Source: Triatoma infestans
Taxonomy: Eukaryota > Arthropoda > Insecta > Hemiptera > Reduviidae
Length of the DNA stretch: 64,000 bases
NCBI GenBank assembly: GCA_011037195.1
Contig: JAAEAF010007817.1
Coordinates: forward strand, 32,574 to 96,573
Direction of reading: 5' to 3'
Shown here: positions 22,081-35,748 of the stretch, piece by piece
How the letters are laid out: each line of letters begins with the position of its first letter
Numbering within the stretch: the first letter of the stretch is position 1
Program-made: the position numbers and the translations under genes
The notes under the pieces: model-generated
What the model was told of the DNA's origin: nothing
Seen by the model: only the letters and a program-made list of their open reading frames with translations
The model's database searches: none

Positions 22081-24714
22081 CTTAATGTTAGATTGCTCAA
22101 GGAGCTATCTCCTAAATAACAAGAAGTAAATTGATAACAAGGAAGTTAGCTTTAGAAACTGAAGTATCATGGTTCTTATTAAATTCATTGATTTTTCATA
22201 CTGAATGTTCTCGAATGTTCTAACGATCCAAATTTTACGTCTTTAAGTTTTTAACTAAAAATTATGGTAAATATAAAATAAAAGGTAATATTCAGCGTTC
22301 AAATACAACATGGAATTTTAATAAATACTTATAAGACTTATTTTATAACGGTTGGAAAAGTTTCCAAGAATTATTTATTATATGATGAAATACCCACCTG
22401 ACTTTCTTTTCCTCAAACCCAATAATTCCGCTTGACAACATCTATTTATTATATATAATGTTGTTAACATTATATAGGTAATGGTATCAACAAGACGGCA
22501 AGTTAGAAGAAAAGAATCTTAGTATTACAATTTCTACAGAAACATGGCTCAAATCAAAAATCCTCTCAAAGAAATGTTTCCAAAGTAGAAGTGAAAGCTC
22601 TTTATAAATGTAATATAAACAGGTTTAAAGGAATTCGTTGAAGCGTTATGAGAAAATCGGTTAGAAATATAAAAGAAAAAAAGAAAATCAAGGAACTTCA
22701 TATTGGGTTTTAAGATTTCAGAAGGTGTAATTTTGAATATTTAACATGATCGGATTACATTCTTTTATGGGTAGAACAGAGCACGCACACAGGAAGAATA
22801 TTTCTCTTACAATATTAAGAGAAATTAAAAATAGAATAAAAATAATTGGTTTTACTACGTTATAGATTTGAGGTAGAAAATTAAGGTCCCATTATTCCCA
22901 ATAAGTACGAGAAGAATTCTTAATTAGATATGAGAAGGATTCTTATTAGCTCCAATTGAAACTCTGTCTTTTCACCAAACATAGTATTCTTACAGCTATG
23001 AGATTTTCAAAATGAAGTTCTATGCCGAAAATTGTATATATTTTAATAACCCCTGAACAAAGAGATATATTTAAGAGCATATTTTCTTCGCATGTAAACA
23101 GCTTAGCAAAAAAATACAAAAATAACGAAACTTCGCTCAAAATACAACGGATGATTACGATATTTAGATGTTGATTAAAATCGAATAAAGTAAGGTGTTG
23201 TCCCTAGAAACTAAATGGATTTTTCTAGGCAATTTTCCCGAAATAGCTCAAAACTTTTCTTCAAAACTACACTATTACATTTAGTGTATCACTTTTGTCT
23301 CAAAATGTTTCGCGAAAATATTAGGGAAATTCTGAATGAGATGAAATACTAAGAAACGGTTTCTATAATTTTATATTAATTTTTTTTTTTATATACGTAA
23401 ATTTCTGGATAGTAATTAAATAAATAATTAAATAAATTAATGTAATGAAGCTCATGGAGTATTTGACGTAAGAATTTTTTTGCATCATATTCCTTTTGAA
23501 CAAGTTGCTTATAAGAAGATGTAAACTCCAATATTTTCAATTCAAATTTAAAAAAATTTAAAAACAAACTAGGTCGTGTGTTGTCATCATTTTCCAATTC
23601 CTTTCGGCAAAACTTCATCGGTAATTTAAAAGTTAATTTTCAAAAATAACATCAACAAAAAAACAAACAATCGTTTAAATACAAAATATTCGAAATAGTG
23701 TTACTAAACACAGGTGAATTAATTTGTTGTTTTTTTATTTTCCATGGATTATACGATTACGTGTTGTAAACAATGCTTTAGTAATGACAAAATAACAAAG
23801 CCTAAAAACAAAATGCAAAAGGGAGAGAGTGAGAGTGAGAGAGAAACAGAATATAGAAACGAATGAAACAGATGGTGGCGATCATTTTTAAATTAAGGAA
23901 ATAATATAAGGCTTGTATAGAATTCAAACTGGCACAACTCGCCACATACAATCCAAAATTGGAAAAATGATAGTTTAATAAGTTTTAAAAGAAAATAAAA
24001 CAATGAGTGGGAATTCCTAAAAAATAATAAACAATAAAATAAACAATAAACAATGAATTGCTTAAAAAAAATTAGCCCGAACATTTTTCTTATTTAAGCT
24101 TTCTTGTTTTTATTATATCTAAGAATAATCGTTTTTTTTTAGTGCCAGTAAATACTGAAATTGATTAGCTGTAAACAATTTAATACAAATTTTTCAAATT
24201 AAAAAACAAAACAAAAAAATCACCTCGTCAGTAGTTTATAGGCTTCTTCAGCCACAGTTGCTATTATGAGTTTTGAGTTTCAAATAAACATTTGTAAAAA
24301 TCGAATTAGGTAATTGTAAAATGGTAGAGCGTCTTCTGCTTCAATTGAAAAAGACAAAAACTGTATAAATAGAGCTAGCCTCTCAGAGAAAAGGTCGAAA
24401 AGAGAAAAGAATGAGAAAATAATGGATTTTTCGAGGAAAAAAAAATCCGTTAACAATGCCGTAGGAGGGGAAGGTGGAGACCTTCTAATCTATGTGGACA
24501 AAAGTTGGTGACAAGTTCTCGGTGGTAGAGGGTTAGGCAAGTTGGGACTTTATAAACCATCCAAGGCGGTTTCTGCCAGTAACAACTAAGAAACTGAATT
24601 CTTGAAGATGGAGATTAAATTGTGCGCGAAACTTCAGTTTATACAAAATCGCTAAAGCGGTCTCAAATCAAAGATGCTGCTGCTGTTCACAATTAATTCC
24701 ATCTAAAATTAGAT
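22081..24714. other. AT-rich DNA, nothing recognised
   Basis: Weak resemblance to family A phrases occurs at 22520-22790. A GA-rich run is at about 23822-23842. Small minus-strand frames (22946-23140, 23376-23618, 23893-24084) have no motif. Confidence 0.4.
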
Positions 24715-25320
24715 CACAAAGCTGAGGGGTACTGCGGTACTGGGTTCGAGTTCCGGTTTTAGCCTTGGATTTTAATTGTGCATTAATAAGAGCCGTATAT
24801 ATACAGGGTGTCCCAAGGTAAATGGATAACGACTTTTTCTCGGAAACTAAGATAGCTAGAAAAAACTAAACAATACGTGTCCCCGTAGTTTTTTGTTAGA
24901 ATCCAAATTTAATTGATTAAAGAGATGCATACACATGCTTTTTCCTGCCAATTGTACCTTACGGCCAAAGAAATACAGAAAATACAAAGAAAATATTGGC
25001 ATTACTTTATTATATTTATTATATAATCGCTGAATCTGACCAATATAAGAATTGGTACTTTAATGAAAAGCCAAAGAATAATGTATAGCCAAAGTTAGAG
25101 AAAACTGAAAGTAATTTTTAAGAAAATCATAAAAACCAAAAAAAGTATAAAAGACATTTCCGGTTTATGGATTTTTGACCGAAGCCTTCCTGTCAGAACC
25201 ATTGGTTTCCAATTTTTAATTTTTCTTCGAATTCAGGAGACTGTACTTCGATTTTCATTCAAATTCGAAAATCTGAGGCGATTGTAATAACTTATCTAAA
25301 TCAACAGATTTGTAAAGATG
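24715..25320. repeat. Possible degraded SINE head and diverged family A
   Basis: GGTTCGAGTTCC at about 24744 looks like a tRNA box B, but no acceptor stem or box A can be placed. At 24805 CAGGGTGTCCCAAGG resembles a common insect transposon end. From about 25060, phrases such as CATTTCCGGTTTATGG and GACTGTACTTCGATTTTC follow the family A 3' order with heavy divergence. All three calls are weak. Confidence 0.25.
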
Positions 25321-26795
25321 GAAAAGAGAAATCTATAAATTAATTTGGGGGGAGAGAGGAAATTATGTTTATTTCTTTAAACATTATTAATTATGTTTAA
25401 TTTTATTAAACAATTGTAATTTTTCAATGATTAAATCATTTCTATTATAGAATAGAAAATTAAGGGAGTGTGTTTGTGAAATTTTGTTTTTTAACCATAT
25501 TATTTCATCATTTCATGAAATGGCTTTTTAATTAAGAATTGAAAACTACCTGAATACAGCAATCAGTTTGTGAAATTGTTAATCATTGACATTATTTCTT
25601 TTAACAAAACATTGCAATCAGTAGTTAAGGCTTCTTTTATCCTCTAATTTACTATAATTTCTGCAACTAAAATAGTTCCATGTATTACAACAAATGGAAA
25701 GCCGGTAATTGCATAGTTCTTTGGGGGATTTCTAGGCCAATCATGTAACAAGGCAATGCCTTTTATGGTTCACGTTTAATGGTTAACATTTTCAAGTCTG
25801 TTTAAAGGAAATGTGTGTGTGTGTCTGTGATGAGCCCTACAGCATTTTCCTTTTTATTTCTTTTAATTAAGTTGACTTTCTATTGTAATTGCTAGGGAAT
25901 GGAGAAAATTCCTTTAATAGGGGGGCATTCAGATGAATACTTTTGTCTCGTTTATCATTATCTCTTAATCCTTCATAAGATGTTGGGCAATAAATTTATT
26001 ATTTTGATAATTGTTTTAATTAAAATCGCTTAACTTTTAGATTTACCATCTTTACGATCCATTCTTACGCTATTATATTCGTTAAATTTAACATTTATAT
26101 TTGATTTGAACCATGTTTCACTTAATATAGCAACACTCGTATCTATTTGCTTATTCTAAATTTGATTTGTTAACAATGGCAGATCTAGCGTTCCACTGTT
26201 AATATTTTCAGTGGATGTAATGCTGTTTAGAGAATAATATAGTTGTTTGAAGCAATAAATAAATAATGAGAAATTAAGTAAGTAAAACAATAAAATTAAA
26301 AGAGATAATATATTAAACTATACTGAAAATTTTAAAAACATAATTTACTCATTTTATATTCCCACTCATTCATGCATTGTGTAGTCGAAGAAGGAAATAA
26401 AAGAAAATAATAGTTTTGAAAAGTAGTTTAGAATATTTTATAGTATCAAAAATACAATTAATACAAAAATAACAAAAATACAAAAATACAGTTAATATTT
26501 TAAATGTATCTTAATGCAGTGAAAAGAGTCAGATACTGTAATTTGGGGTCATTGCTATTAGGGAAACAAAGGCACAAAAATCCGTTAAATTAATACAATG
26601 CTACTTGGCCAACAGTTTTGTTAGAGAGACATTCCTTCAAGACAGACTTGTTGTAGACACCAAGAAGAACACATCAGAACTGTACCAGTTTTAAGTTATA
26701 ACATAAGAGTTTATTATAAGCTTATTATTGTGATATTTTAAAGTAACTTAATTTCTCTTAGAGAATATATCTATTTTAAAAACAGTGGTGCTCTC
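25321..26795. other. AT-rich DNA, nothing recognised
   Basis: A GT microsatellite occurs near 25813-25825. No coding homology or transposon ends are seen. Confidence 0.45.
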
Positions 26796-27230
26796 TTGAT
26801 TATTATTAATACTTCTATCTCAAACATCACAATACAAGACCCTTTTACAAACCGCTCACGCCACAACCAACTACCACAAATACACAACATCACCAACTAC
26901 ATTTCAATTGACAAAAAATCTGTGTGTACATACTTACTAAAACAAAATTTATTCACTCATCCTCACAACTTTCACACCTATTTGGACAGTTAAATATATA
27001 TATATTTGATAAAATAATCATATATATATATATATATATACTGTACAATATATATACGTTAGAAACGTATTTGTTTACACACTTAATATAATAATCTCTC
27101 ACATTTACTTACAGACCAACCTATATACTTATATAATAAATCGAATTTTATACACTCAATCAAACAACTCTCTATCATATATGTAAAGTTTTATACATAT
27201 ATTCTATATCTATACAAAAGCAAGCTTGTC
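26796..27230. other. G-poor, strand-asymmetric stretch with TA repeats
   Basis: The plus strand here is nearly free of G, rich in CA/AC words, and contains TA runs at 26995-27042. A 65-aa frame (26796-26993) is a by-product of this composition: Asn/His/Thr/Ile-rich, with no domain. The cause of the skew is unknown. Confidence 0.4.
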
Positions 27231-28230
27231 TCATGTTTTTGTGATATACGATAATATTACAAATTCAGCGAGGCATTTTTTTTGGCAGTATGCACCATTT
27301 GACACAGAATTTTCTTGAGAATGTAAAGAGGGATAAGGGGTTGTGCGCCAAAGTTGCCAGCGGGGACGAACCTCTAGTATATATATATATATTTTGATAA
27401 AAAAATTACTTAAAAATCTGAATTTATAAAAGATTATAGCCTCATTTAAATTAATGACTCTCTCTTTAACAGTTTTTTTTTTCAAACCCTCATTAGTAAT
27501 TTCATTTAATTCAGTCGGGGTAACAGTTTTTATGAAAGAGTACACAACTTCAAAAACTATGTCCAAATTATTAGTGTCCTGAAGAGTTTCAAGTTACCAA
27601 GTTCATTAGGACGATAAGGACTTTTAAAGGCCGCCGGAGACATCTTTCTTCACTTCTTCTCCAATTAATTAAATATTTTAACTTTTTTTTTCTCAAAGTT
27701 TGGCGACAGTAATCTATCTTTTTTTTAATATTTTTTTATCTGACAAGGTACACTGGATGGGTAGTACCTGGGTTGTCTCGCATAGCCGCCCTTAAGGAAG
27801 CCCTTAACCTGATAGCTAAAGCTTTCCTTGAAAAGTGGCATCACTATAATACATAACAGCTTATTCGTACTTAAAACTAGACCTCAACTAGTGGTCCTCC
27901 CAATACTCGATATTCCTAGGGGGGCAATCATCTTAGCCTTAACTTATCCTACCGTCCATTCATTCCAAGTATAAATAAAAAACTTTGTACAATCTTCCAC
28001 TCTGATCCATACAACCATGCACTCTGTTGTTCCTCCCAGTACTCTATATTCCCGAGGGGATGGGCAAAAGAAAAGATCCTATTCTTATTCTAACCCATCT
28101 AAACTAAAACTGAAGATCATATCCGATCCTACTAATCTATATGCCGCATTGATTCAACAGTCTGCCAATAAATTACTACCATACCAATATGCATACAACG
28201 TAACACACTAACTCCTAGCGATCCAACCTT
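27231..28230. repeat. Unidentified moderately GC-richer repeat region
   Basis: A CTAGAGGTTCGTCCCCGC segment next to a TA run at about 27362-27382 (minus strand) resembles boundaries of widespread insect repeats. At 27893 and 28029 the phrase TCCTCCCA, A/G, TACTC, G/T, ATATTCC occurs twice about 136 bp apart, suggesting an internal duplication. No protein homology is seen. Confidence 0.3.
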
Positions 28231-30948
28231 TCCTTCTTTTTAACGCCTCCTCAGCAAATCGTTGAAAACCCTTGAAAGCTGCTTCATTCTCTAACAACAA
28301 AGGCAATCATGAAAACCAATATCTCTTTGTAGTTACTGACGCAAATCGGCATACACAATACGGGCAATCCAATAATATGCTCGCTCACTTCCTCTTGACC
28401 CGCACCTGTCTTTTTTGTTACCCTTCTAAGAATCAAAGGGTCTGTTATTATTGATTGAATTTTTTTATTAAAAACATGAAACTCTTTGATGTTATCAATA
28501 TTTGGGGCATCTTTTCCCAACAATAGAAGAAAATGAATTTCCATCGTCAACAAAATTTTTGACCTCTAAATAGGAAATATTGCTTTCTGCCATAATTTTG
28601 TGTTATTAGATTTTCCTTTTTTAAAATCAAGGACATAGTTTTGTGATCGAAAGCCGAATGGTTAGTTATCACATTTTTTGGTGCCATGCCTGTTTCCACA
28701 CTTTTCATACCTCACAGTCTGGAGGTACTTGCACTGATCCTGGAAATTGCCAAATCTCAAACGCTTTTTTGCATTGCACAACGTTGTTGTATAAGTTATG
28801 TACCTCACATCAGTAGACCTGCCTTTTTTTTGAAAAAATTCCTTTTAAATTGATATATTCTTCAAGTGGATTTCATGGTTCCGCCATTATAGCACAAGTT
28901 TTTTTTTCTTGTTTGTAGGCAGTCTACTGAAATCAGCCATGAGTACTAGTAGCATGACCCCCTTATGGCCCTCAACAAATAAATATATAAAAAATGATTA
29001 AAATTATTACTAATCCAAAATAAAAAAATAATAACAAACGCCTGGCATTGTAACCTATAAATTTGCATATTCAAAAACGTAATATTCTATACAAGAACCA
29101 TTATTCTCGTCAAACATAGTACAAGTTGGAATGTATACATTGACTAGTTAAAATTATTAATAATAAATAAATTTTTATAAAAACTAACATGATGAGAGTT
29201 ACAAATGAAAAACATTAAAATAAACGATACTTTCAAAAAACAAAGTTGTACCTTGTACTAAAAATTTAACTAATGAAAATGGCATAAATCAAACGCCGAA
29301 ACGTCCAGTTTTATTGTAATAATAAAAAAAATAAGAAGGCTAAAAAGAATTGGTTTTTCATTGAAGCTACTTCAACAAATAACTGTTTCATTTTTAATTA
29401 TTTAGAAACAAGAATTCAATAATTCTTGCTGAGAGAGCCCCACTAACTAAGACTTAAAAGGAGTTTGAAAAATATAAAAATTTAACACATGTGCAATAAA
29501 ATTATAATTAATTTATCTTAACCGTTTAAAAGGTGGGGGATCAACTAGTGGCGGAGAAAAAGCTATGTAGGCTATATAAAGCTATATAAGCTAATAAAAT
29601 CTTAGTTATTAAAAATGTATTACTTTTTACCCCCAAAAAATTAATTAAAAGCAATAATTAAAAGATTACAAAATAATGGTCCAATAAAATTGGTAAATTA
29701 CGTACATTATTACATATCACACATTTAAAAGGTTGGGTTGTTTTATGTTACATCAATTGCAGTGCAATATCCTATTCATTCAATAATTGATTATTATTTG
29801 CAAGGTTGTAAAATGACTTCATCATATCAATGACCTTGTAATGTGCTCATTACTAGTGGGGATATGAGGAAAGTGGAGGAAGCCTGAGGGGGAAATACTA
29901 GTTAAATTTTATTAAATGTTTTATCATTCATAAGCCTATGGTTAGACATATTTCTGGACTTTCTCTGTTTAAGAAAAGCTAACTTTTTTTCTTTTTTTTT
30001 TAGACTGACTTGTAGTTATTAAGTGAGAATGTTATTATTTGTATGAAAATATCATTTAAAAAAACTTAAAAAAAATGACTCGTTAAGTAGAAAATAAACA
30101 TTTTTTTTTATTTGAAAAATATAAATGCACTTTTCTTTTTTGTATATGATAAGCAATGTTTATTGTTTTGTATAATGAGTAAGCAATATTTGTTTTGTCA
30201 GAAATAAATGTCCAATGAGATATTTGAAGTGGAAAAAATTGGCATTTTTCATGAAAAAACACTGAATTCTCTGGCAAAATAAAACAATTAATATTTATAT
30301 TTTTAAAACCAGTTAACAATGTGGAATTTATTTATTTATAAATTTATTTAGAATGTTTATTTCCTAAAATTACTATGTTACAGAAATTGTGTTTAAATTG
30401 TTTAAAAAATGATTTGGAAGGAGAAGTACTGCCGGCTGTATGTCTATTATATATAATTTTAAAGATCCCATAAATAGCAGTTATTGGAAGGGGGGTGAGA
30501 GATTTTCAACAAACTAGCTTCACCGTTTCAGGTACAGCAAGGGGATCCATGGAATCTAACCCTGATTGATTTCTTGCACTAGCCAGACCACAAATGATCT
30601 ATCTTATAATGGATCTCTCATATAAACAAGTTGAGGAAATCACCTTAGTGAGTGTTAGTAGAGTTTGTTGCCGGTGACAGCCATTTTTAGGGTGCTGCAC
30701 AGTGTCTCCAACAAGTTTGTATCCCTCTCTGCCACGCTCATTGCACTAAATGAATGAATGAACGGACGTCACAATCTTTAAGTTAGCTAAAATTGTATAA
30801 AACTCCGGCAAAATCAGGGCTTTCATCATTTTAAAAACAACATTTTGAAGTAGTATAATACATTTGAATTAATTATCTATCAAACAGTCTAGAAATCAAC
30901 ATTTGAACCGTCTGAAATTTACATTCAAAAAGTAAAAAAAAAAAAAAA
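28231..30948. other. AT-rich DNA, nothing recognised
   Basis: A minus-strand frame at 28284-28553 (89 aa) and its surroundings to about 28800 are less AT-rich and could be an old coding remnant, but I cannot assign it. A weak hammerhead-like motif is listed separately at 29270. Confidence 0.4.
29270..29306 (+). ncRNA. Weak hammerhead-like motif
   Basis: CTAATGA (29270-29276, G5 changed), then GGC and GCC as a possible short helix II, then GAAA, CG and GTC at 29298-29305. Helix I does not pair. This is probably a worn Penelope-like terminal repeat. Confidence 0.25.
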
Positions 30949-31854
30949 TATAGTGTGAAACACTCACACAACTTTATCTTACTTCAGTTTTCAAAATTGA
31001 AATTGATAAATTTTAACGTAATTGTACCATATTTAATGAAATTCATCAGTTCGTCGAAAACTGAAAAACTGTTCAGTAAAAGCGCACTTCCGGTTTACTA
31101 ATGTTCTAGGAAATCGGAATTTTGGCCATTTATTTATTTCTAACTAATTTTGTTTGGTTGGCAGAATTGTGTTGGCAGGGAAAAACATAACCCCACTCCT
31201 CCCCTAAAAGCCCCCTTAAATTACATTATCAGGAGAAATGTTTCAAATAAAAGTTGTAGCTCTTTATATGTATGGTACACATACCTACTTTAAAGAAACA
31301 CTTTCGAGATAAAACCAGAAAAATGAAAAACACAATTCAGTAAAAACGCATTTCCGGTCATCCGATTTTCTTCAAACTCGGAATTTCAACAGCACATTTA
31401 ATTTTAATTAATATTATTTATACGATAGAAATGTCTAGTAAACTAAAATAGCACTTTAGGGTAAAACCTAACCCTACCACTCCTCTAAAAGTGCCCTTAA
31501 ATGAATTTTCCCACAGAAATATTTCAAATAAAAGTTGAGCTGAAAATCGTCGGAGCTTTTTTTGAAAAAAATCGCAAAAAAAAGGACAAAAAAATCTAGT
31601 AAAGTGGTAGTTCCGGTTGAGAAATTTTGACATATGACCGACTGTCCTACCTAAACAAGTTCCCATGGAATATCAAGTTTGAACTTTCTACGATTTTTCG
31701 TTTTTGAGCTTTGCTTTTCACATACATACACACACACACACAGACCATTTTCTAAAAACCACTTTTTTGGACTCAAGGGACCTCAAAAAGAACATTTCCT
31801 GTGAAAATTTGACACGATTACAATAATTCCTCTATACTAGGAGTAAGAGAAACT
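30949..31854 (+). mobile_element. Family A copy
   Basis: It starts TATAGTGTGAAACACTCACA after an A run and has ACTTTATCTTACTTC in the subterminal position. The three anchors CACTTCCGGTTTACTAA, CATTTCCGGTCATCCG and GTAGTTCCGGTTGAG lie about 250-290 bp apart. It ends with GACACGATTACAATA and GGAGTAAGAGAAACT. A CA microsatellite (about 31727-31741) sits in the third monomer at the same place as in other copies, so the simple repeat is part of the element. It is nearly full length with no interruption. Confidence 0.8.
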
Positions 31855-33608
31855 AAAAAAAGTCAGGATACAGTCTACAAGCGACATTTAAGAAGCCACT
31901 AACTATTAAGGAGAAGTGTAACAGAACTCTCAAGAAGTTACTTCAAGCATCTGCTTGTAATACGCAATCTAGCGTCTACCAAAATCGTAGACCAGAATGT
32001 TTTCATCAAGCTAACTATTGGAAACGACCGTTAGAACAGCTAGGACTCTTACTAACCATTCAATTCTACAGATTACACACAGACCAGCCAAACTAAAATG
32101 TCTACATCATTCTTCGCTTGGTCCCTCCATCCTCTCGTTTACTCGTTCTCCTCAAGAAGTCTTTCATTAAATATAATTAGTATGTTTATTACAACAACAA
32201 CTCGCACAATTTTCTACTATAAAATTTTCCTTAATAACTTTTCTTAGGGCTCCTAGGAAGAAGGATAGATAGGATAATATGCTATTCGAAATAAAAATGT
32301 ACCATATAATGTCATTGTATTATTTTGTTATATTATATATATGTGTGGCACTAAAATAGAAGGGTTGCTCATTTTTGGGGGACAATTTAAGCAACTTCCC
32401 TAAAACATAATCGGTTACATCCACACACACACACACACATTCTATTCATTGTTATTTCTTGGCTGTTGGAAATATTCAGGACATGAAATAGAATTACCTA
32501 TTCTTTAGGTGGAGGGGCGGGAGAGACAATAGCACAACAGAAAATGTGTGAGTCTTACAGTGATGGCTTGTGGGTGATTGTTAGCGATGTATGATGCTGC
32601 CAGCGTTGTATAGAACGATCACATGGGTGATTGGAGGGGTGGGCGATATTTTGGCAATTTCACTATGTTAGAATACTTGCGGGGATATGTTTTAGTATAA
32701 ATATATATGTAAATATGTACCATAGTTGGTTGAGGATGCTCAATTTGGAGGCAATTGGTTTTGCTGATCGAAGCAAATGGTGGTACGCAGAGGCAAATAT
32801 ACGCCTTTCCCTAGAGTTTTCAAAATAGAACCTCTTTACAAAAACTCTTTCAAACTATTTACCCTTATAGGCGCACCATTTTACCCTTATATTTACCAAC
32901 TACCTGTTTATAGTACCATTATCTTCTCTAGTCTTATGTCTTTTACCCAAATTACTCAGCAATGATTGAAAGTACTTATATTAGGAAAACACTTAAAAAT
33001 CTGTTTAAACTTCTTCTTATTCAAATTAAACTTTAAGTAAATATTCATTCAAGGAAACAAACAAAAATTAAAATAAAATATTCCAGACAACACTCAAGTA
33101 CATCCATTTTGTACTTTGTCACTTTTCACTTTTCTTGTTTTTTCCTAACTACTTCCTTTTCATTCTTTTTTATTCTAATCTTCAGGAATGAAGTTTTTTG
33201 TCTAGTATATTATTTTTTCTCAGTTTTAATCTCTTCTATCCTTTACTGAACATATTAAACTAATTTCTTCTTATTTATGTTTTCATTTATTTGAAACTTT
33301 GTTAATAAAACTTAAGAGTCCTAAAGTGATTATGGGAGACTAGGTCTTTTATTGTGCTTGAAATACTATTTTCTTACTGAATCCATAAATCAATATACGT
33401 ACCAAGGAGAAACGTTCATATTGCAATATTATAATTAATTTAAACTACAACACTTCTTATGTAACCGGCGCGCAAAAATTGACACTCAATAATCGGGTCC
33501 GCTTCGTTGAATCATAAATTAAAAATTATTGATTTATAGAGTGTAATATTGGAACAAGTGAAACTGAAAACCACTTGAGTTTCTGGAGTGAGACCGCGTC
33601 AGTGGTTT
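31855..33608. other. AT-rich DNA, nothing recognised
   Basis: A CA run lies at about 32420-32438. Two overlapping short frames (32631-32828, 32777-32965) show no domain. At 33560-33608 the sequence resembles 34675-34700, possibly both parts of a Penelope-like terminal repeat. Confidence 0.4.
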
Positions 33609-33656
33609 GCTAGAAACCGACGTTTTGCCCATACAGCAATGAGCTTCTTCAGGCTC
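33609..33656 (-). ncRNA. Hammerhead-like motif with G12 changed
   Basis: On the minus strand the core CTGAAGA (33646-33652) is intact. Helix II pairs GCTCA with TGGGC around an 8-nt loop. The next bases are AAAA where GAAA is required, then CG and GTC. G12 is the general base in hammerheads, so this single change should kill cleavage. Helix I pairs poorly. The sequence type is common in insect Penelope-like terminal repeats. Confidence 0.45.
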
Positions 33657-33734
33657 GTTACACCTTGAAAGCTAATGGAGCGAATCCAATGCCTTAAATG
33701 CTAATGGAATTTCCCAACCAAGATGGATTTTACC

Positions 33735-34330
33735 ATCTCCCTTCATCTTATCGACCTATCTGCCTATTACCAATCCTTGGAAATATCCTTGAAAAACTCC
33801 TGTTAAAATAAAACTTCTGCATTAAAACCCTAAAGTAATCCCTGAAAACCAGTTTGACAACGCGTTGTGTTCATCGTTGCTTCCTCACTTGAGCGGAAAA
33901 AATGCTGCTTGGAAATCTTCCTCGATTTGAAGCAAGCCTTTAATCGAGATTGGCACGCTGGCCTGCTCTGGAAGCTCAGAGGTCCTACCTTTTACCCTTT
34001 ACCTCATCCTCAAATCATACCTTACCGATCGTTACTTCTAAGTATTGCTTGGATCCTCCCTCTCTTGTTTCCTGAAGGCCGAAGCAGATGCTCCTAAGAA
34101 AGCAACACAAGTCCCATTCTGAATTCGGTATACACCCAGACCTACCTACTGATCCTAATACATTCTTTCCACCTACGCAGACGATTCTGCATATAGATCT
34201 CCGAAACAGGAGAGAATGTCCATGTTTCATATAACCACACTATATGTTGGGCAGCATCAGCAGAGTGCGTGGGAGAATTAACTAAGGAAATGACGGTCTA
34301 AATCGATCCAAAGTTATACGGAAGGAATGC
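33735..34330 (+). pseudogene. Jockey-type LINE reverse transcriptase fragment
   Basis: Reading across frames, YRPICLLPILGNILEKLLL (33750 onward) is the typical RT entry block, followed by IPENQF. FLDLKQAFNRDWHAGLLWKL (about 33919-33978) is motif A with its catalytic Asp. LYLILKSYLTDRYF follows, then a SCFLKAEA-AP motif B region and TYADD (YADD at 34174-34185). Motif A and YADD are intact, but the pieces lie in different frames with stops between them. The order and spacing fit the Jockey clade. The upstream endonuclease and downstream C-terminus are absent. Open frames at 33867-34097 (plus) and 34015-34230 (minus) are only slices or shadows of it. Confidence 0.75.
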
Positions 34331-35505
34331 CAAGTGTACATTGATTCTATATAAATAATCTAAACAGGAAATAGACTAGTGTTTCCCTGAGAGGTTACAT
34401 GGTGGTGACCTCTTCTTTATATACATATTCAGTAAATGTACGAATTTATCAAAATCTCCCTATTATACTCGTATATTTACATTTATTCTGGCCACTCTTG
34501 CAGTTAGTACTTTCTCTGAACTGCTTCCATTTATTTACACTCAGATTTGGGTATAGTAAAACTTTGAGTCAATCAACACTGAGTACTACAAGAAGATAGG
34601 CTACCAAAATTACTACTAACTACTACTACAAAATTACTACTCGCATATAAATGATAATATGTAATAGAAAAACACTTGAGTTTGCGGTTTGAGACCGGAT
34701 CTGAATGACCCCTTGATTTTGGCGGTTAGACAGTTTAATCATAGTTGAAGACAAGTTCATTTAGATAGAGATATATTATACAACATAATAATGAGTGATT
34801 AAACCGTACCCGTTGATGAAAGGGTAAATATCTAGTATTACAGAAATGACGGTTTGGTTAAACATGTATTTATTGAATCAAAGTAATAGATTTTGAAAAC
34901 ATGTACATTTAATTTGCTAATTAAATTACAAAGGAATTAATTCAAAAAACTAATGCATAAATTAATTGACATAAATTTCAATTTAAAAAATCAATTTACC
35001 AAAAAAAATAAAAACAAAAATCATATAATAAAAATGTATTACCAAGATAATAATGTTATCGCATAAATAAAGATATTGTAGCCATAACAACATGTAATTA
35101 CGAGCTACCGCAATGCAGATATGACGAGACTTGACAAAATAATATATAGTGAACTAACACTTCTCCGCCGAGTTGACAAGGACAGATCTGTTATCTAGAC
35201 GTGCATGCTTGTTCATACATACCTACTGGTAGCTTACAAACACTAGTGAAATCTGTATTTCCGTTTCCTGAAATTATTGCTTAAGAAGATATTGTAAAAG
35301 TAAAACAAAAATTCATTAGTTTACCATGATATAGTTCATCATATACATTCATTCACATAGTTTATCATCGTTAATTAGTGAAAACATTTCCCTCACACGC
35401 TATACCGAAAAACCTTACCATCTCATGGTGCCCAAACTGGTGGTTTACGGCCTCTCCATACATCATAAGCATGGCTGCTATATTCGGGTAGGGAATTTTA
35501 AACAT
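34331..35505. other. AT-rich DNA, nothing recognised
   Basis: No coding homology. A short phrase near 34675 is shared with 33560, as noted there. Confidence 0.45.
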
Positions 35506-35544
35506 CAGAGACATTTTCCGTAATAGCCTGCTTCATTTTGTAGT

Positions 35545-35582
35545 CATCGACCGGTTTCGGCCGTTCGCCTATCGTCAGGATG
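35545..35582 (-). ncRNA. Candidate hammerhead ribozyme, left arm
   Basis: On the minus strand, helix I pairs CATC with GATG (35579-35582 with 35545-35548). The core is CTGACGA (35572-35578), consistent with CUGANGA. Helix II is weak (GGC/GCC with extra bases). GAAA, then CC, GG and the cleavage triplet GTC are present. Helix III is ACC/GGT with no loop. All core bases fit the hammerhead consensus, but the imperfect helix II makes activity less likely than for the right-arm copy. Confidence 0.5.
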
Positions 35583-35710
35583 TTTTTGTTGAACAGTGTA
35601 GTAACATAGACTTGCACAGAGCAAATACAGTTGATACACTCGTTGATACAGTAGTGTATCAACTGTATTTCCTATGTGCAAGTATATGTTATTACACTAT
35701 TCAACAAAAA

Positions 35711-35748
35711 CATCCTGATGATGGGCGAACGCCCGAAACCGGTCGATG
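35711..35748 (+). ncRNA. Candidate type-I hammerhead ribozyme, right arm
   Basis: Helix I pairs CATC (35711-35714) with GATG (35745-35748). The core CTGATGA is at 35715-35721. Helix II pairs GGGC (35723-35726) with GCCC (35731-35734) around GAAC. GAA (35735-35737) and A15.1 (35738) follow, and helix III is the palindrome ACCGGT with no loop. The cleavage triplet GTC ends at 35744. Every conserved core base is present. Known of the class: minimal hammerheads in Penelope-like elements have tiny helix III loops and work best as dimers. Oddity: one extra U (35722) sits between A9 and helix II, which could reduce activity. Confidence 0.6.

Noticed and set aside
24230..24265. Hammerhead-like CTGAAGAAGCC on the minus strand
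   Set aside because: No GAAA or cleavage triplet follows at the right distance.
24740..24760. tRNA or SINE box B
   Set aside because: One GGTTCGA motif only; no box A, acceptor stem or tail could be placed.
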